Below, piece after piece: positions 46,733-57,687 of a DNA stretch of 64,000 nt (the stretch's first letter is position 1; each line of letters opens with the position of its first letter). Both the position numbers and the translations under genes were made by a program. Source of the stretch: Stenogyne calaminthoides (lineage: Eukaryota; Streptophyta; Magnoliopsida; Lamiales; Lamiaceae); the NCBI GenBank assembly GCA_037126765.1, contig JBBCBC010000030.1, positions 5,986,478 to 6,050,477 of the forward strand, in the 5' to 3' direction. The notes beneath the pieces are model-generated. The model saw nothing but the letters and a program-made list of their open reading frames with translations, searched no databases and had not been told where the DNA came from.

Positions 46733-48590
46733 TTTATTGTGAAGAAAAAAGGAGAAAGAAAAAAAAAAAACCCTCTTAAAGAATAATTTGATGGTAACAA
46801 TGTAAAAACGCGTTTTGATGGAATTGGGCAGGAAGCAGAAGCCGATTCAAATGTTGAAGTGCAGTATAGTTTATTATTAAGGTGTAAAGCACGAGGAGAA
46901 ACTATATTAATTAGCAATCAATTCCAATAAGATTAAATTAATCACTCTAAATAATCAAACAATTACTAATTTCTTAGTAATATAATCTTTTTAATTACAC
47001 AGAAGATTAGGTTCTCAGCCATGGATTCCTCGATCAACTAAATGCTCCTTGTTTTCATAATTGTACGAGCGAAAGGCGGCTATATTTCTGGACCCAACTA
47101 TTTTTTTATTTTTTTTTGGCTAAAAACGAACAACTCAGAAAATACGAACGCATAATATTTTGTCTTGTGTTTATGTAATTTATCAGGCCGGAAATTCCCC
47201 CACTTGCTTCTTTTGTTTTTAGGTTAACTGTTAATTATCTTATACTTTTATGTGTTGTGAAATGACATTTCTTGTTTTATTGACGGATTCAGATATTATT
47301 GTGGATTTTAAAAAATCACAAATTAAGAAAAAGTTTACCAGCCTTAGCTTAACCAGAATCAATAATAAAATAAGAGGTCAAGTGTATTTTTTAAATATAA
47401 AATATTTAGATGATTCAGTAAAAAAAAAAAAAAACACTTTATTTACACTGTACAACTGGTGTAAAATTTTCTGAATATTGTAAGTGTCCTCTTTCATGTA
47501 CATTTGCCTTGATTTGTAAAAAACTACATCAAATTTAATTCATTTGATATTTTCAATTTTATTTTACAGAAAATAACTGCATCAAAACATGATCACTGCT
47601 TCATGATAATACTACTACTTGGGTTTCTGGAAAAGCCAGCTATACGATGATAATGTTAGAAATCAAACCACACACCACTAATTTGTCACACTCTACCCTA
47701 AATATGCAAGTCAACGTAAACATGCGTTTAGATTTTTATAACAACCTACCAATTAAACTCCACAAATAGGTTATATACGTCGAATATTTCAAGTCTAACG
47801 AAAAAAAAAAATAGATTCCCATCATTCACCTACGATTTTTTGTCGGTTGAGTCTCTTGTACATCCAAGTGCATCGTGGCACTCATTCAACATAATGATTC
47901 ATTTAAAAAAATACTTGATCCATTGAATATATTAAACATATTCTGTGGATATATACGTAAAAAGTAGGGCGAGGAGTCAAGACAAATCTTAATTAAACAC
48001 TGTTGGGTTCAAGAGACTTTGTCTTTTTTGTCTACATAAAATTGACTATATAGTATATGTTAAAGATATTTTACTTATTTTTGGTGGGTAGACATGGTAA
48101 ATTATATTTTATACTTCATACGTCTCACAAAGATAAACTTGATTTCTATTTTCGTCTGTCCAACAGGGATAAATCATTTAATATATTATTAATTATTTTC
48201 ACATTTTCGCCCCTATTGAATGTATTTTTTTTTCAAATTAATATATGGGTAATAGGTACAATAATAATGCCAATATAAAAAAGGCAAAAATATAATGTTC
48301 AAACTATAATAATTTTTATTTTTTTAATGTGTAAAAATAATTATAGATCTATCTCATGGAATGTGTTGAGTGCAAAATAATCTAGCGTACAAAATAATGT
48401 AGCTGAACATTGATAAGATTTTTTTAATCGTCTTCACATTCTAATTATTTTGCGGCTATAATTAGTACATAACATATGTGTATTGATCTTCGAATGGCTT
48501 TCTTGTGCACCAAGTGCATCGTGAACTCACCTAAATGGGTGATCCATTTAAAAAACCGGGTCGCACGTCTAATTAAAATGTTGTAGCGCC
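46733..48590. other. Gene-free AT-rich DNA
   Basis: No gene. Fragments of family T ends occur near 47855-47880 (CCAAGTGCATCGTGGCA) and 48505-48525 (CCAAGTGCATCGTGAAC). 48578-48590 is the left target copy of the next SINE. Confidence 0.5.
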
Positions 48591-48766
48591 ACATTTTCTA
48601 AAGTTAGAACATGGCCCAGTGGTTAAAAAGTCTCATTTCTACCCTAAAGGTACAAGGTTCGATCTTGCTTTACTCCATTTTCTCTTCTTTTTTTCCCTAA
48701 TTTCCTTTTCTATTTTTTTTTAGTCGGATTTGCTTCTTTCTTTTCCTAATTTGTTTTATACATTTC
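48591..48766 (+). mobile_element. SINE with 13-bp target duplication
   Basis: The 176-bp body has an A-box word TGGCCCAGTGGTTA at about 48612 and a B-box GGTTCGATC near 48656. T-rich sequence follows, without a clean poly(A). Flanks ATGTTGTAGCGCC (48578-48590) and ATGTTGTAGTGCC (48767-48779) match at 12 of 13. It is a tRNA-derived SINE of a family different from 14957-15143. Confidence 0.75.
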
Positions 48767-48917
48767 ATGTTGTAGTGCCGTGATCAAAAGGAAAATTTGC
48801 AACTTTGGCTAAAAGATTGTGTCGTCCATGATCATCTTTAAAACGTAACAGTGTTGTTCAATTTGTTTATATCACAAAACAACAAGCAACTAGTTAATTC
48901 AAAAAAATAAACTATAT

Positions 48918-49472
48918 AACACAGAAGCATGCAACTAGATAATACTGAACCGTGCAACTAGAAAAATAAAAGTGTGCAACTACTTATAACAGAAGCGTGC
49001 AACTACTTATGATAGAAGCGTGCAACTACTTATGACAGAAGCGTGCAACTGCTTATAATAGAAGTGTGCAACTACTTATAACAGAAGCGTGCAACTGCTT
49101 TTGGGGAATATACATATACATAAACATACTATTAGATAACACAAAAAATGGAACTAGCTAATACAAAAACATACAACTATATAATATATACACATGCAAT
49201 TAGTTAATACTAAACCGTGTAATTAGAAAACACATAGCATGCAACTAGTTAAAGCGTGCAACTAACAGAAGCGTGCAACTACTTATGACAGAAGCGTGCA
49301 ACTACTTATAATAGAATCGTGCAACTACTTATAATATAAGCGTGCAACAACTTATAACATAAGCGTGCAACTACTTATAACAGAAGAGTGCAACTACTTA
49401 TAACAGAAGCATGCAACTAATTATAACAGAAGCGTGCAACTACTTATAACAGAAGCATGCAACTAGTTATAA
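48918..49472. repeat. Minisatellite, ~23-bp period, in two blocks
   Basis: Units pair AGCGTGCAACTACTTAT with AACAGA or close variants (TGACAGA, TAATAGA). The dense blocks are about 48975-49100 and 49255-49472. Between them is a more diverged stretch with the same TGCAACTAG / AATACTAAACCGTG words spaced irregularly. About 17-20 recognisable units in total. Non-coding. Confidence 0.88.
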
Positions 49473-50486
49473 CATCCAAAAAATTTCTAGAATTCATAGG
49501 AGTACATCTTTAATTATTACCCATCTCTCTGTTCATCTAAAATTGATAGAAAAATTACTGAAATTGATCCGAATGTTAGATTAAAACAGTTGCAGAGTGG
49601 AAATTTTAGGAATATACTCAGGAGTACATAATTTGGTATCACCATTTCTAATTATCAGCTTAGCTATTGCGATAGACCAGTCTTGCATCGGAGATCATAT
49701 TCCACCGTGCATCGGAGATCATATTCTCGGAGCTGGTGGTGCCGCCAACGCATCTTGGCGGTTGGATCTACCAGATTTTGGCGACAACGGCAATGGTTGT
49801 TTAGTTCTAAGCCTTCAGCAAGATCTAGGTTTGATAACATCATAATTTTGCATAGATGGAGGGAGATGAATGTTAATTTCATGTCTAATTCAGAGAGACT
49901 ATTAGTTTTTATTCCCATCGGGCATTGAGAGAGAAGGGGATCCACAAATTATAATTGGGTAGGGTCAAGGTAAGTGTACGGATTTTATATCCGTGCACCA
50001 GTTGCATATGAGACCTTGCCTTGATCTTGTTATTTCAAGCTATGATGTCATATTATTGACATAATTTTATTTTATTTTAATAAAGGAGAGACAAAATTAG
50101 AGAGGGTTTGATTCATTATCAATAGTGGCTCATGAAGCAGCTCTACACTTGAACATAAGTACATAACCTATCCTCCAGCCATTATAATATGGGTTTTTAA
50201 TTTCATTCTTTTATTTTATAAATTTACATGTTATTAATTTAATTACATATATGTAATAAAATTGTCAATATGCACGTGGATGTATATTGATATTTGATGC
50301 ACATAAAATACTTTGGCAAAGTGTATTTTTAGGATCATTAATTAGTAGTATTTCTTTCAGTAGGTAACTACTATTATGTTTTAGTTGGTCCCTAATTTTG
50401 AAAAATTACACCAGGAGCTCCGAATTATTAAATATGTACGTGTTTACAAAAGCTTAGGTGTTGCAACTTGCAAGTAGTTAACCAAA
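49473..50486. other. Gene-free DNA
   Basis: No supported gene. A frame at 49597-49845 contains an internal 21-bp duplication (CATCGGAGATCATATTC twice, 49687 and 49711) but shows no known motif. 50478-50486 is the left target copy of the next element. Confidence 0.45.
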
Positions 50487-50802
50487 GGGCCCGGTTATTA
50501 GTACCCCATTATTAGGAGATACACCCCATCATAAAATATTTTCGAAAAATTTAATTTGAATTTAATACATAATTTCGAAACACTGGTGTTGAAATTGTAT
50601 CTTAATTTCGGAACATTTGTTTTGAAAGTTTTCGAGCAGAATTTTACTTCGCAAAACTTCATAAATTCGGCATCTTCTTTTCGAAATATGTTAGTGATTT
50701 CGAAAAACCACTTTCGAAATTAAGATACAATTTCAACACCTATATTTCGAAATTATGGAGGGGGTGTATCTCCTAATAATGGGGGTGTTAATAATCGGAC
50801 CC
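50487..50802. mobile_element. Mutator-type MITE rich in TTTCGAAA
   Basis: A 316-bp element begins GGGCCCGGTTATTAGTACCC and ends inverted as GGGTCCGATTATTAACACCC, with TIRs of about 42 bp that include TATTAGGAGATACACCCC. It is flanked by a perfect 9-bp duplication TTAACCAAA (50478-50486 and 50803-50811). The interior has many TTCGAAA words in both orientations and a longer inverted pair based on GAAATTGTATCTTAATTTCG. Confidence 0.88.
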
Positions 50803-52464
50803 TTAACCAAACTGATGCACAATTCTTAACAGTTAACAGCAACTAGTGGGCCACGATTAATGGACTTAAATTTTTAGGCCAAGCTAAAAAAGAAAATCAG
50901 ATTGGGACTGTGTAACTATGAGGATTTGGGCAGCAAATCTAAAATTATGTTGCTGCAAAAAGACTCTGTCTTGATTTTTTGAAACGTATAACTTGTTTTA
51001 TTGAAGCATTCAATTTAATTACATTGGTTGGTTTTGGAAAAAAAAAATCAGTTACAATGACACGTTTAACTTATTTTACACTGAACAAATTGAACGTCTC
51101 ATTAAAATAAGTTGCACGTTTTTTGAGATTCTATATATATTTGACGGATCAATTTTATTGCAGTGAATATTCTTCTTCAACACAAAAAATTTCTTAACAT
51201 AGCTTCTGATAATCACCCCTTCTTCATATTGAACTTATCGTCGATACTGTCATTCTAGTAAACTGGTTTCAGTCGGGTCGTATGCAGCCTAAAAAATTAT
51301 TCCAAAAATTACTACTAAAATAGTAAAATTGGCAAAGGTTTTTTTTACCGATTCAATACTAGAGATATTACACATTAGATATTTCATTTTTAAGTGTACG
51401 TAGGTCTCTTATATAAACTGTACCGTGCATTTCATAGTGTATTCTAGAAATTTACAGTTTGTTACATTGAAATTTGCAATTTATTATATTAAAATGTACA
51501 ATTTGTGTTCGTAAAACATGGTTGCACATTTCAATGTAATACGTTGTAAATTTTCAAAATACACTATAAAGTGCACAACAAACTTGGTGCATACAAGAAT
51601 TAACCACTTTTTTTAATGCACACCGTACAATTTTTTCTTGGTGCATACAAGAATTAGTCATTTTTTTAATGCACACCGTACTATTTTTTTTTATATAAGG
51701 TGGTTCTTCTAGTAAAAGGCTCAAGAAAATAGCAAATCAAGTTTGAAAACCTCAATGAGGATTTAATCTTCTAAACAATGCTTGTAAAATTGAAGAGTTG
51801 ATCCTCTATGAACTAGGTCTTATGCTATGAATTTGAATTATTTGACAAATTTCATTCATTTTTAACATATTTTTCTAAATCACTAAACTTGACCCGTATT
51901 ATACCTTGAGTAGGGTCAAATGTCATAAATTAAAAATAAGGTTGATAGCATGAACCAAGTTTATACAATTTTTTTTAAAAATGGAAATCCATTAATTGTG
52001 GACAAATATTTCCACTCATTCAAAAAAGAAATGAAAACTCCCATGAAAGGGATATTTTAAGAGTGGTTTACTTTCTGGTTTTTGACCCATTTTATTGCAA
52101 ATAGGTTCCAAGTATTATAAACATTACTAAGATGTTCCATTTTGTGTTGTTGTTACATAAATACCCTTAAGTTAGACTTTTAGCTTGTGTCCAAAATTTT
52201 GCCTTCCCAATACACCTGCCAATGGTCAAATCAAATAAAAAAGTAACCGTTCCAAAAATTGTATTTCTCCCACCTTGTGTCCTTAATTCACTGGTTCCCC
52301 ATTTTACAACAAAAGAGAGATAGTACTCATTTTAGAGAGAGAAACTCCATTTTTTGAAATGTAAACCAGAAACTTCCTTCGTCGATTTTAGAGAGAGAAA
52401 ATCGTGGGCTACGATTCCGGTGTGGGCTACAAACCAGAAACATCCTTTTGGGCAAGATACATAA
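50803..52464. other. Gene-free DNA with MITE copies
   Basis: A diverged family T copy lies at 51395-51598 (ACCGTGCATTTCATAGTGTA, inverse TACACTATAAAGTGCAC). A minus-strand family P copy lies at 51803-51967 (CTAAACTTGACCCGTATTAT). 51600-51690 repeats TTTTTTAATGCACACCGTAC twice. 52310-52440 has two AGAGAGAGAAA words and may belong to the leader of the following candidate gene. Confidence 0.5.
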
Positions 52465-52612
52465 GGTTTCCGGCGAGTTTGTTTCAGGTAAGATACGTTT
52501 TTTTCGGGCAAAATTTAATTTTTTCGGCGAGTTTGTTTCGGGCATCATTTACTTTTTCGGCGTGTTTGTTTCGTGCAACATTTAATTTTTCCGGCGAGTT
52601 TGGTTTTGAAAC
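52465..52612 (+). repeat. Short tandem repeat, ~44-bp period, four units
   Basis: Successive units contain TTTCCGGCGAGTTTG or TTTCGGCGAGTTTG, TTTCGGGCA and AATTTAATTTTT variants. They lie just upstream of the candidate gene start at 52883 and could form part of its leader. Similar frames on both strands here are a by-product of the repeat. Confidence 0.7.
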
Positions 52613-52882
52613 TCACAATAGGGTTTTTTTTTCAGTTTTGAAACTCACAGAAGGGTTTACAACGAGGAACCGTCACTGTCTCCATTTTCCGGCGAAGAAC
52701 AATACTATAATCTTTTCAGGTAATTTTATTTTCGTTGCCCCTAACCCCCCATTGTAAGGTAATAGGTAGTCTCAATTCCTTCTCCATTTTTTTTAATTAT
52801 TTCTTCACCTATTACTTCCGTTTCTTACTCTGTGTTATTTTTTGTCTTTGTTTGCTTGTTTAATAAAGCATAGTGGAAGGAT

Positions 52883-53395
52883 ATGGGCTCGAGTAACCGT
52901 GGTCGTGGTAGATCTAGAGTCGGAAGCTCTTCTAAACTACAAAGTGAGAGTTTTTTCTTGTTTATCACTTGTTGTTTTCAGTGATGCTGTTGTTTAATGT
53001 TGATCTAGAATTTCAGAATCTGTTAATTATTGAAATGGTTGATGCATGTATTCATGGTTTTGTGCATATATTCATGTTTTTATAAATATATACATGTTGT
53101 TTTGGGAAAATCAGTACAGTATGCCTGGTAATAGTGTGTTATTGGTTTGGTTGATTTGTATAGGTAAAACTAAGGAAATTGTCAGTTCATCATCGTCTGA
53201 TACAAGTTTTGACCCATTCTTTGATTAAATGTGAAGTTTTCATTTTATATTTGTTAACAACTTTTTGTATAATAAGTTCCTATGTGAGATTGATTGAATA
53301 ATCTTTATTATTAGATTTTAAAAAAGAAAAAAGAAGGGGACGGAAACGTCCTAGATTAGAAGTTGATTATTCGGAATCAGATTCTTCCACGAATG
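52883..53395 (+). CDS. Candidate split gene for a small basic/serine-rich protein (tentative)
   Basis: An ATG at 52883 opens MGSSNRGRGRSRVGSSSKLQ and reaches a GTGAGA donor at 52944. Two possible downstream exons keep the phase. One at 53164-53228 gives SKTKEIVSSSSSDTSFDPFF and a TAA stop. The other at 53315-53395 reads FKKEKRRGRKRPRLEVDYSE then SDSSTNG up to a GT donor. The R/G-rich start and the K/R-rich block followed by acidic serines look like a nuclear protein, but I do not recognise the family. It could be a truncated gene whose 3' part was lost before the zf-GRF promoter. Exon choice is inference. Confidence 0.35.
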
Positions 53396-53671
53396 GTACA
53401 AATTTGTTATAAAGTTATCTATAATTCCTCATTCTATAGGTATAGTATATTCTCAAATTCAAAGTGTTCTAGAACACCAGGAAAAGCTCAGATGCATGTA
53501 TAGTCATATATTCATGCATATATGCACGTTCACATGCATAAGTGCATGTCAGATTTGTCCAATTTCCCAGAAATAAAGAACGCACACATGTCTGATTTTT
53601 AGACTAAAAAATGACCGTTGTAATTCGACCGTTTGAAGCGAAAGTGACATTTAATGCCACTTACACAACCT

Positions 53672-53679
53672 TATAAATA
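53672..53679 (+). promoter_or_regulatory. TATA box of the zf-GRF gene
   Basis: TATAAATA lies 48 bp upstream of the ATG at 53727, which would place the transcription start near 53704 and give a very short leader. It supports the zf-GRF frame as an independent transcription unit. Confidence 0.6.
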
Positions 53680-53726
53680 GAGGGTTCTTTACAAACCAAA
53701 ATATAACTTTCACCAAAAATTAATAT

Positions 53727-54089
53727 ATGGCAAGCTCTAGTCAAAACACAACATTTGGTAAATATTTGAAGTATAGAGCTGAAGATTGTAAAAAATGTGG
53801 TCGAGCAATAAGAATCCATGTTTCGGCATCGTCTTACAATCCCGGTAGGTTGTATTATAAATGCGAAGGATGTCATTTCTCCCATTGGTGTGTGCCGACC
53901 AACTACTTCATTGTGGAACCTGACACCGAAGAGGTTAACAGTGTGCAAATTCATCGTCGTAATACGAATTCAATCAATCGTAGTTGTGATTCCGGCCATG
54001 TGAAGATTAGTACTATAATGCTTGCAAATATGATGACAATTGGTTTAATTTTCTTGTTTTGGCAATTGGTCATTAATTTGTTTAAGTAG
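53727..54089 (+). CDS. zf-GRF domain protein with C-terminal transmembrane segment, 120 aa
   Basis: An uninterrupted frame starts MASSSQNTTFGKYLKY. A GRF-type zinc finger follows: CKKCGRAI (Cys21, Cys24), then NPGRLYYKCEGCHFSHWC (residues 38-55; Cys46, Cys49 as the other zinc ligands). The residues NPGR.YY.C and the aromatic FSHW end are the signature of this fold, which binds single-stranded nucleic acid in enzymes such as APE2 and TOP3A. Residues about 95-118 (IMLANMMTIGLIFLFWQLVI) form one membrane span. Small plant proteins with an N-terminal GRF finger and a C-terminal anchor are a known, functionally uncharacterised family, expanded and often carried by transposons. Intact frame and nearby TATA box suggest a real gene; association with an unrecognised transposon is possible. 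Confidence 0.75.
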   Translation: MASSSQNTTFGKYLKYRAEDCKKCGRAIRIHVSASSYNPGRLYYKCEGCHFSHWCVPTNYFIVEPDTEEVNSVQIHRRNTNSINRSCDSGHVKISTIMLANMMTIGLIFLFWQLVINLFK

Positions 54090-54287
54090 GAAGATTAGTA
54101 CTATATCCTTAACCATATTTTTGGTTAAAATTATGCTATTATGTAACGTATATCGTCTTTTATAGCTTGTTTTGTGACGCCTCTACAAATATTCTATGAA
54201 GCTTTATAAAATTTAATTTATTTAATGTTTTTAGTTTATATAAACTCAATTTAGTCTATATATTGTTTTTTATACACTAATACTTTT

Positions 54288-55117
54288 TAGTATTGTTAAA
54301 CGGGTCGGCCCTAACCCATTAGGACCAGCCCTACAGGGTTACGGGTCAAACGGTCCCGGGCCTTAAGCAGTTCATTTTAAACGGGCCTCTAATAGTTGAG
54401 ACCTAACCCCTAACCCTAGCGGGTTGCGGGCTAAACGGGCCACCTAACGGGCTCCGAAAAAAAATAAAAAAAAATGTTCAAACATTAACATTACATAATG
54501 ACAAAAATTTCGATCCAGACTGCCCCATCATCTTTAATAACAAATGTTCAAAATATAAAATTAGTTCCCATCATCTTTAATAACATAATTGAGCAAAGTT
54601 CCCATGAAATTAGTTAATAATATAAAATTTGTATCATCACATTTATAAATTAATACCATAATATTAATTTATAATTATAATGATATCAGTTTCATATTAT
54701 GAACAAATTTCATAATAGAATTTATAAAAATATTATATTATTATTTTATATTGGATTAATATTTTACTTATTTATTCAATTCAATAGAAATTCAAAACTG
54801 TTAAAAAATATTGAATTGGAGAGGATTAATTATTAATTGACTAAATCAAATAGAAATATTTAATTTGTAATTGATTGGCCATAATTGATTTTTGCCTTAT
54901 TTAAATTTGTGAAAAAACTTTAAAAAAAATTAATTAAAAAATTAGAAAATAAAAAAAAAAAAAAAAAAAAAATTATATATAAATATAAATTATTTAAATG
55001 AAATTTGCTGGCATTAAGCTAGTAATTCTGCTCTAGCTGAGGCTAATCGGTCCGGGCCAAAAAGGTCCGATTTTAAACGGGCCGGCCCGTTTAGCCCGGC
55101 CCGAATTAACATCTCTA
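54288..55117. mobile_element. hAT non-autonomous element, 830 bp
   Basis: A perfect 8-bp duplication ATACTTTT (54280-54287 and 55118-55125) flanks an element starting TAGTATTGTTAAACGGG and, inverted from the right, TAGAGATGTTAATTCGGG. Subterminal GC-rich words GGGCC, ACGGGCC and AGCCCGGCCC cluster at both ends. The middle is AT-rich, includes a family Q-like stretch (54595-54740) and a poly(A) run at 54950-54972. No transposase. Confidence 0.88.
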
Positions 55118-55468
55118 ATACTTTTGGACCTGCATACATCAACATATATACATAAGTGTGTTTTATACACTAATAATTTGGGAACTGCATACATGCATGC
55201 ATTTATATACTTAAACAAAAAATGGCCTGCAAAAAGGGTTCCCATTCAACCAAAAGTTGATATGTCACTGTTTCACATCATTCCAACACTTTGCATACAA
55301 AAAAAGCACCATAATTAACAAACCTGTAGCAAAAAAGGTGAGTTTTTCCACAACTGGGGAAAAATATGTGTCCTATATATAGTCAACATAATAACAAGGT
55401 GTGAATTATCAAGTTTCAGTTAGTTGAGTCATGATTTCCCAAGTATGTCCTATGACTAACCACAAAAA

Positions 55469-55690
55469 TTAACGAACTTCGTATGCATCATCCGGTGGTA
55501 ATAAACATGTAGTAGAGTCATGATTTGCCAGTGCCCAACATCTGGAGCATACCACAGAGGGCTTCTTCTTTGGGAACTCACCAAATGATGGCTTCCTTTT
55601 TTTTCCTAGGACAGCCTGGTTTTTGAGAAAATTACAAAAAGGTTCCAATTTGACCACAATATTGCTAAGAGATTCCAAGACTTTTTGCAA
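55469..55690 (-). pseudogene. Zinc-knuckle C-terminal remnant (FAR1/MULE-like), tentative
   Basis: A 73-codon minus-strand frame reads MQKVLESLSNIVVKLEPFCN, GKKRKPSFGEFPKKKPS and VVCSRCWALANHDSTTCLLP before its stop at 55469. The Cx2Cx5Hx4C array after a basic stretch resembles the C-terminal knuckle of FAR1-related/MULE proteins. Upstream coding sequence should lie to the right, where a 159-bp tandem duplication and then the LTR retrotransposon begin. The gene was probably split by that insertion, and the duplicate at 55721-55860 carries a second, altered copy of this part. Confidence 0.45.
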
Positions 55691-55879
55691 TTACTAGGAG
55701 GTGTTGGGAAATAAGGGGTGCTTCTTCTTTGGGAACTCACCAAATGATGGCTTCCTTTTTTTTCCTAGGACAACCTGGTTTTTGAGAAAATTACAATAAG
55801 GTTCCAATTTGGCCAAAATATTGCTAAGTGGTTCCAAAAATTTTTGCAATTACTAGGAGGTGTTGGGAAATAAGGGGTG
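55562..55879. repeat. Tandem duplication of 159 bp at the retrotransposon edge
   Basis: Unit 1 is 55562-55720 and unit 2 is 55721-55879. Each has about 140 bp of flank (CTTCTTCTTTGGGAACTCAC to TACTAGGAGG) plus the first 19 bp of the LTR (TGTTGGGAAATAAGGGGTG). Because unit 1 ends inside LTR sequence, the duplication happened after the retrotransposon inserted. The two units differ by several substitutions. Confidence 0.9.
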
Positions 55880-57575
55880 CCCGGATCTATTCGAGGTGAA
55901 TTTAAATACATATTTAAATTAATCAATTAATTACTAACATTATTTAATCCTAAATCAATTCAACATAATAATTAAATAAGCAAATAAGCAACATGCGTAC
56001 ATGTAATCCACGTAAATCCTAAGCATGCGGAATCTAGGAGTTACGAGATTACATACATCTTGTAGAGACAATCGTTGAGACGATGGATCAACCCAAAGTG
56101 TCTTCCCAAATATATCTCACGTCCACGAACGTAATCCGGTGGAAGGATTCTCAACGAACGATTTTAATTAAAGGAGAGAATAAAATATTTGCCACCACCT
56201 TTGTGGATTTCTAATTTTTCCAACACATGGAATTTGCATTGGGGATGAAAAATTCATCCCCTATTTATAGGACTAGGGGGGGACGAAAATTTGGTCAAGT
56301 TGGGCATTGGAAAATTTCCTTGCTTCTTCCTCAAGATACAATCTAGAGTATATCCAATATATTCTATTTCCCAAAATATCTCCCAACAAAATATTCTCCT
56401 CCTTCTTGTCACACAATTTTCGAAAATATCCAATAAAATAAGGAAGAAATAAGATCTTTCACTTTCCTTGAATTTATGGGATAAACTTGTATCTCAAGAA
56501 TACTTATTCCATAAAAATCTTTCCAAGAAAATCAAGAAAATCTTTTCTCTCTCCTACTCATATTTTTCGAAAATTTTAAGGAAAAATAGGCAAAATATTT
56601 TCTTCTCCCTTTCACTATTTGGACTTTAATTTGGGCTATTTGAGGGGCCTTTAGGAGAATTAAGATTGAACCTCCAATGGGCTATGAAACTTTAATATTT
56701 AGCCAAAATATTATTCAAGCCCATTAATATTAATTTATTCCACTATAAAATTAATATTGAACTATCCATCTTAACCCATATTACGACTTCACAATAATAA
56801 GGCTCTCGGTCATTATTTCCCGTGTTTAAGATTATCTTAGTCCATTAATTAATTAAGCCACTGAACAGACTTTATATTAATTAATATTTTTGTCCTTGGA
56901 GTAAAGACAACTCAACATTATTATCCATACCGGAAATAAATTTCCACTTGCAAGATTTGGTATAATAAAGATTCTGAGCCCACCAAGGGGACAAATCAAG
57001 CAAGACGTGCTTGCACACGATTATCCGTATTAAATCTTAGCAATCGTCGTGTAATCAATAATATTTCCCAAGATACAAGGTATCGAATCACATTGATTCT
57101 CTTCCTATTATAAGTCAAAGCAACAATTATTAATTTCACACGATCCTATTTAAGGATCGGAGATTAAGAAATAACGAACCACTGAGGTCTAATTCTTGTA
57201 TACTCAGTACTGAAGAATTTATCCCCCTGTAGGTCTTATTCAGCGCATCATAATGCACTAGTGTAATCTCTTGGTCAAGACAAGTCAATCTGAGCCTTAC
57301 ACTTCAACCTTTCATGATGGATTGTTCATTTTCATCTGGGTTGTGAATTTGTACTTAATCACGAGGGACTGTTAATTTGATCTTCTGTGATCTGGTATCA
57401 CCAAATTAACTGCAACGTAATACGTACTTACTTATCGAACAGGATTGCAATAAATATATATAACATTCATTCATATTTAGTGCAACAGTGATAAATAATT
57501 TATTTCAGTAAATAAATAAAAAATTCAGTTTGGTTATACAAAGTAAAAAGCATACTTTTCAGTATAACCCCAACA
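55861..57575 (-). mobile_element. Copia LTR (3' LTR of the minus-strand element)
   Basis: A 1715-bp LTR with TGTTGGG and CCCCAACA at its genomic edges. It matches 62770-64000 closely, with indels such as a 10-bp AGAAAATCA repeat difference (near 56530) and a 17-bp difference near 56990 at CCAAG repeats. A minus-strand TATAAATAG box lies at 56262-56270. Transcription of the element runs right to left. Confidence 0.92.
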
Positions 57576-57585
57576 ATCTCCCACT
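57576..57585 (-). promoter_or_regulatory. Polypurine tract of the minus-strand Copia element
   Basis: On the minus strand, AGTGGGAGAT directly precedes the LTR start TGTTGGGG. The CTCCCACTTATACTCAAAG context recurs at 57675-57693, giving a second potential polypurine tract about 95 bp inward. Confidence 0.8.
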
Positions 57586-57687
57586 TATACTCAAAGTCTG
57601 TTTTTAAGTATACTACAACATGTCTCGTGTTCTATGTGACATCTAATGTCACCTACACGAACCTAATAATATTTCTCCCACTTATAC

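Noticed and set aside
48918..49472. CRISPR-like array
   Set aside because: Period of 23 bp without unique spacers in plant nuclear DNA; a minisatellite.
49597..49845. 82-codon frame as a small gene
   Set aside because: No recognised motif; contains an internal duplication and overlaps frames of similar length in other phases.
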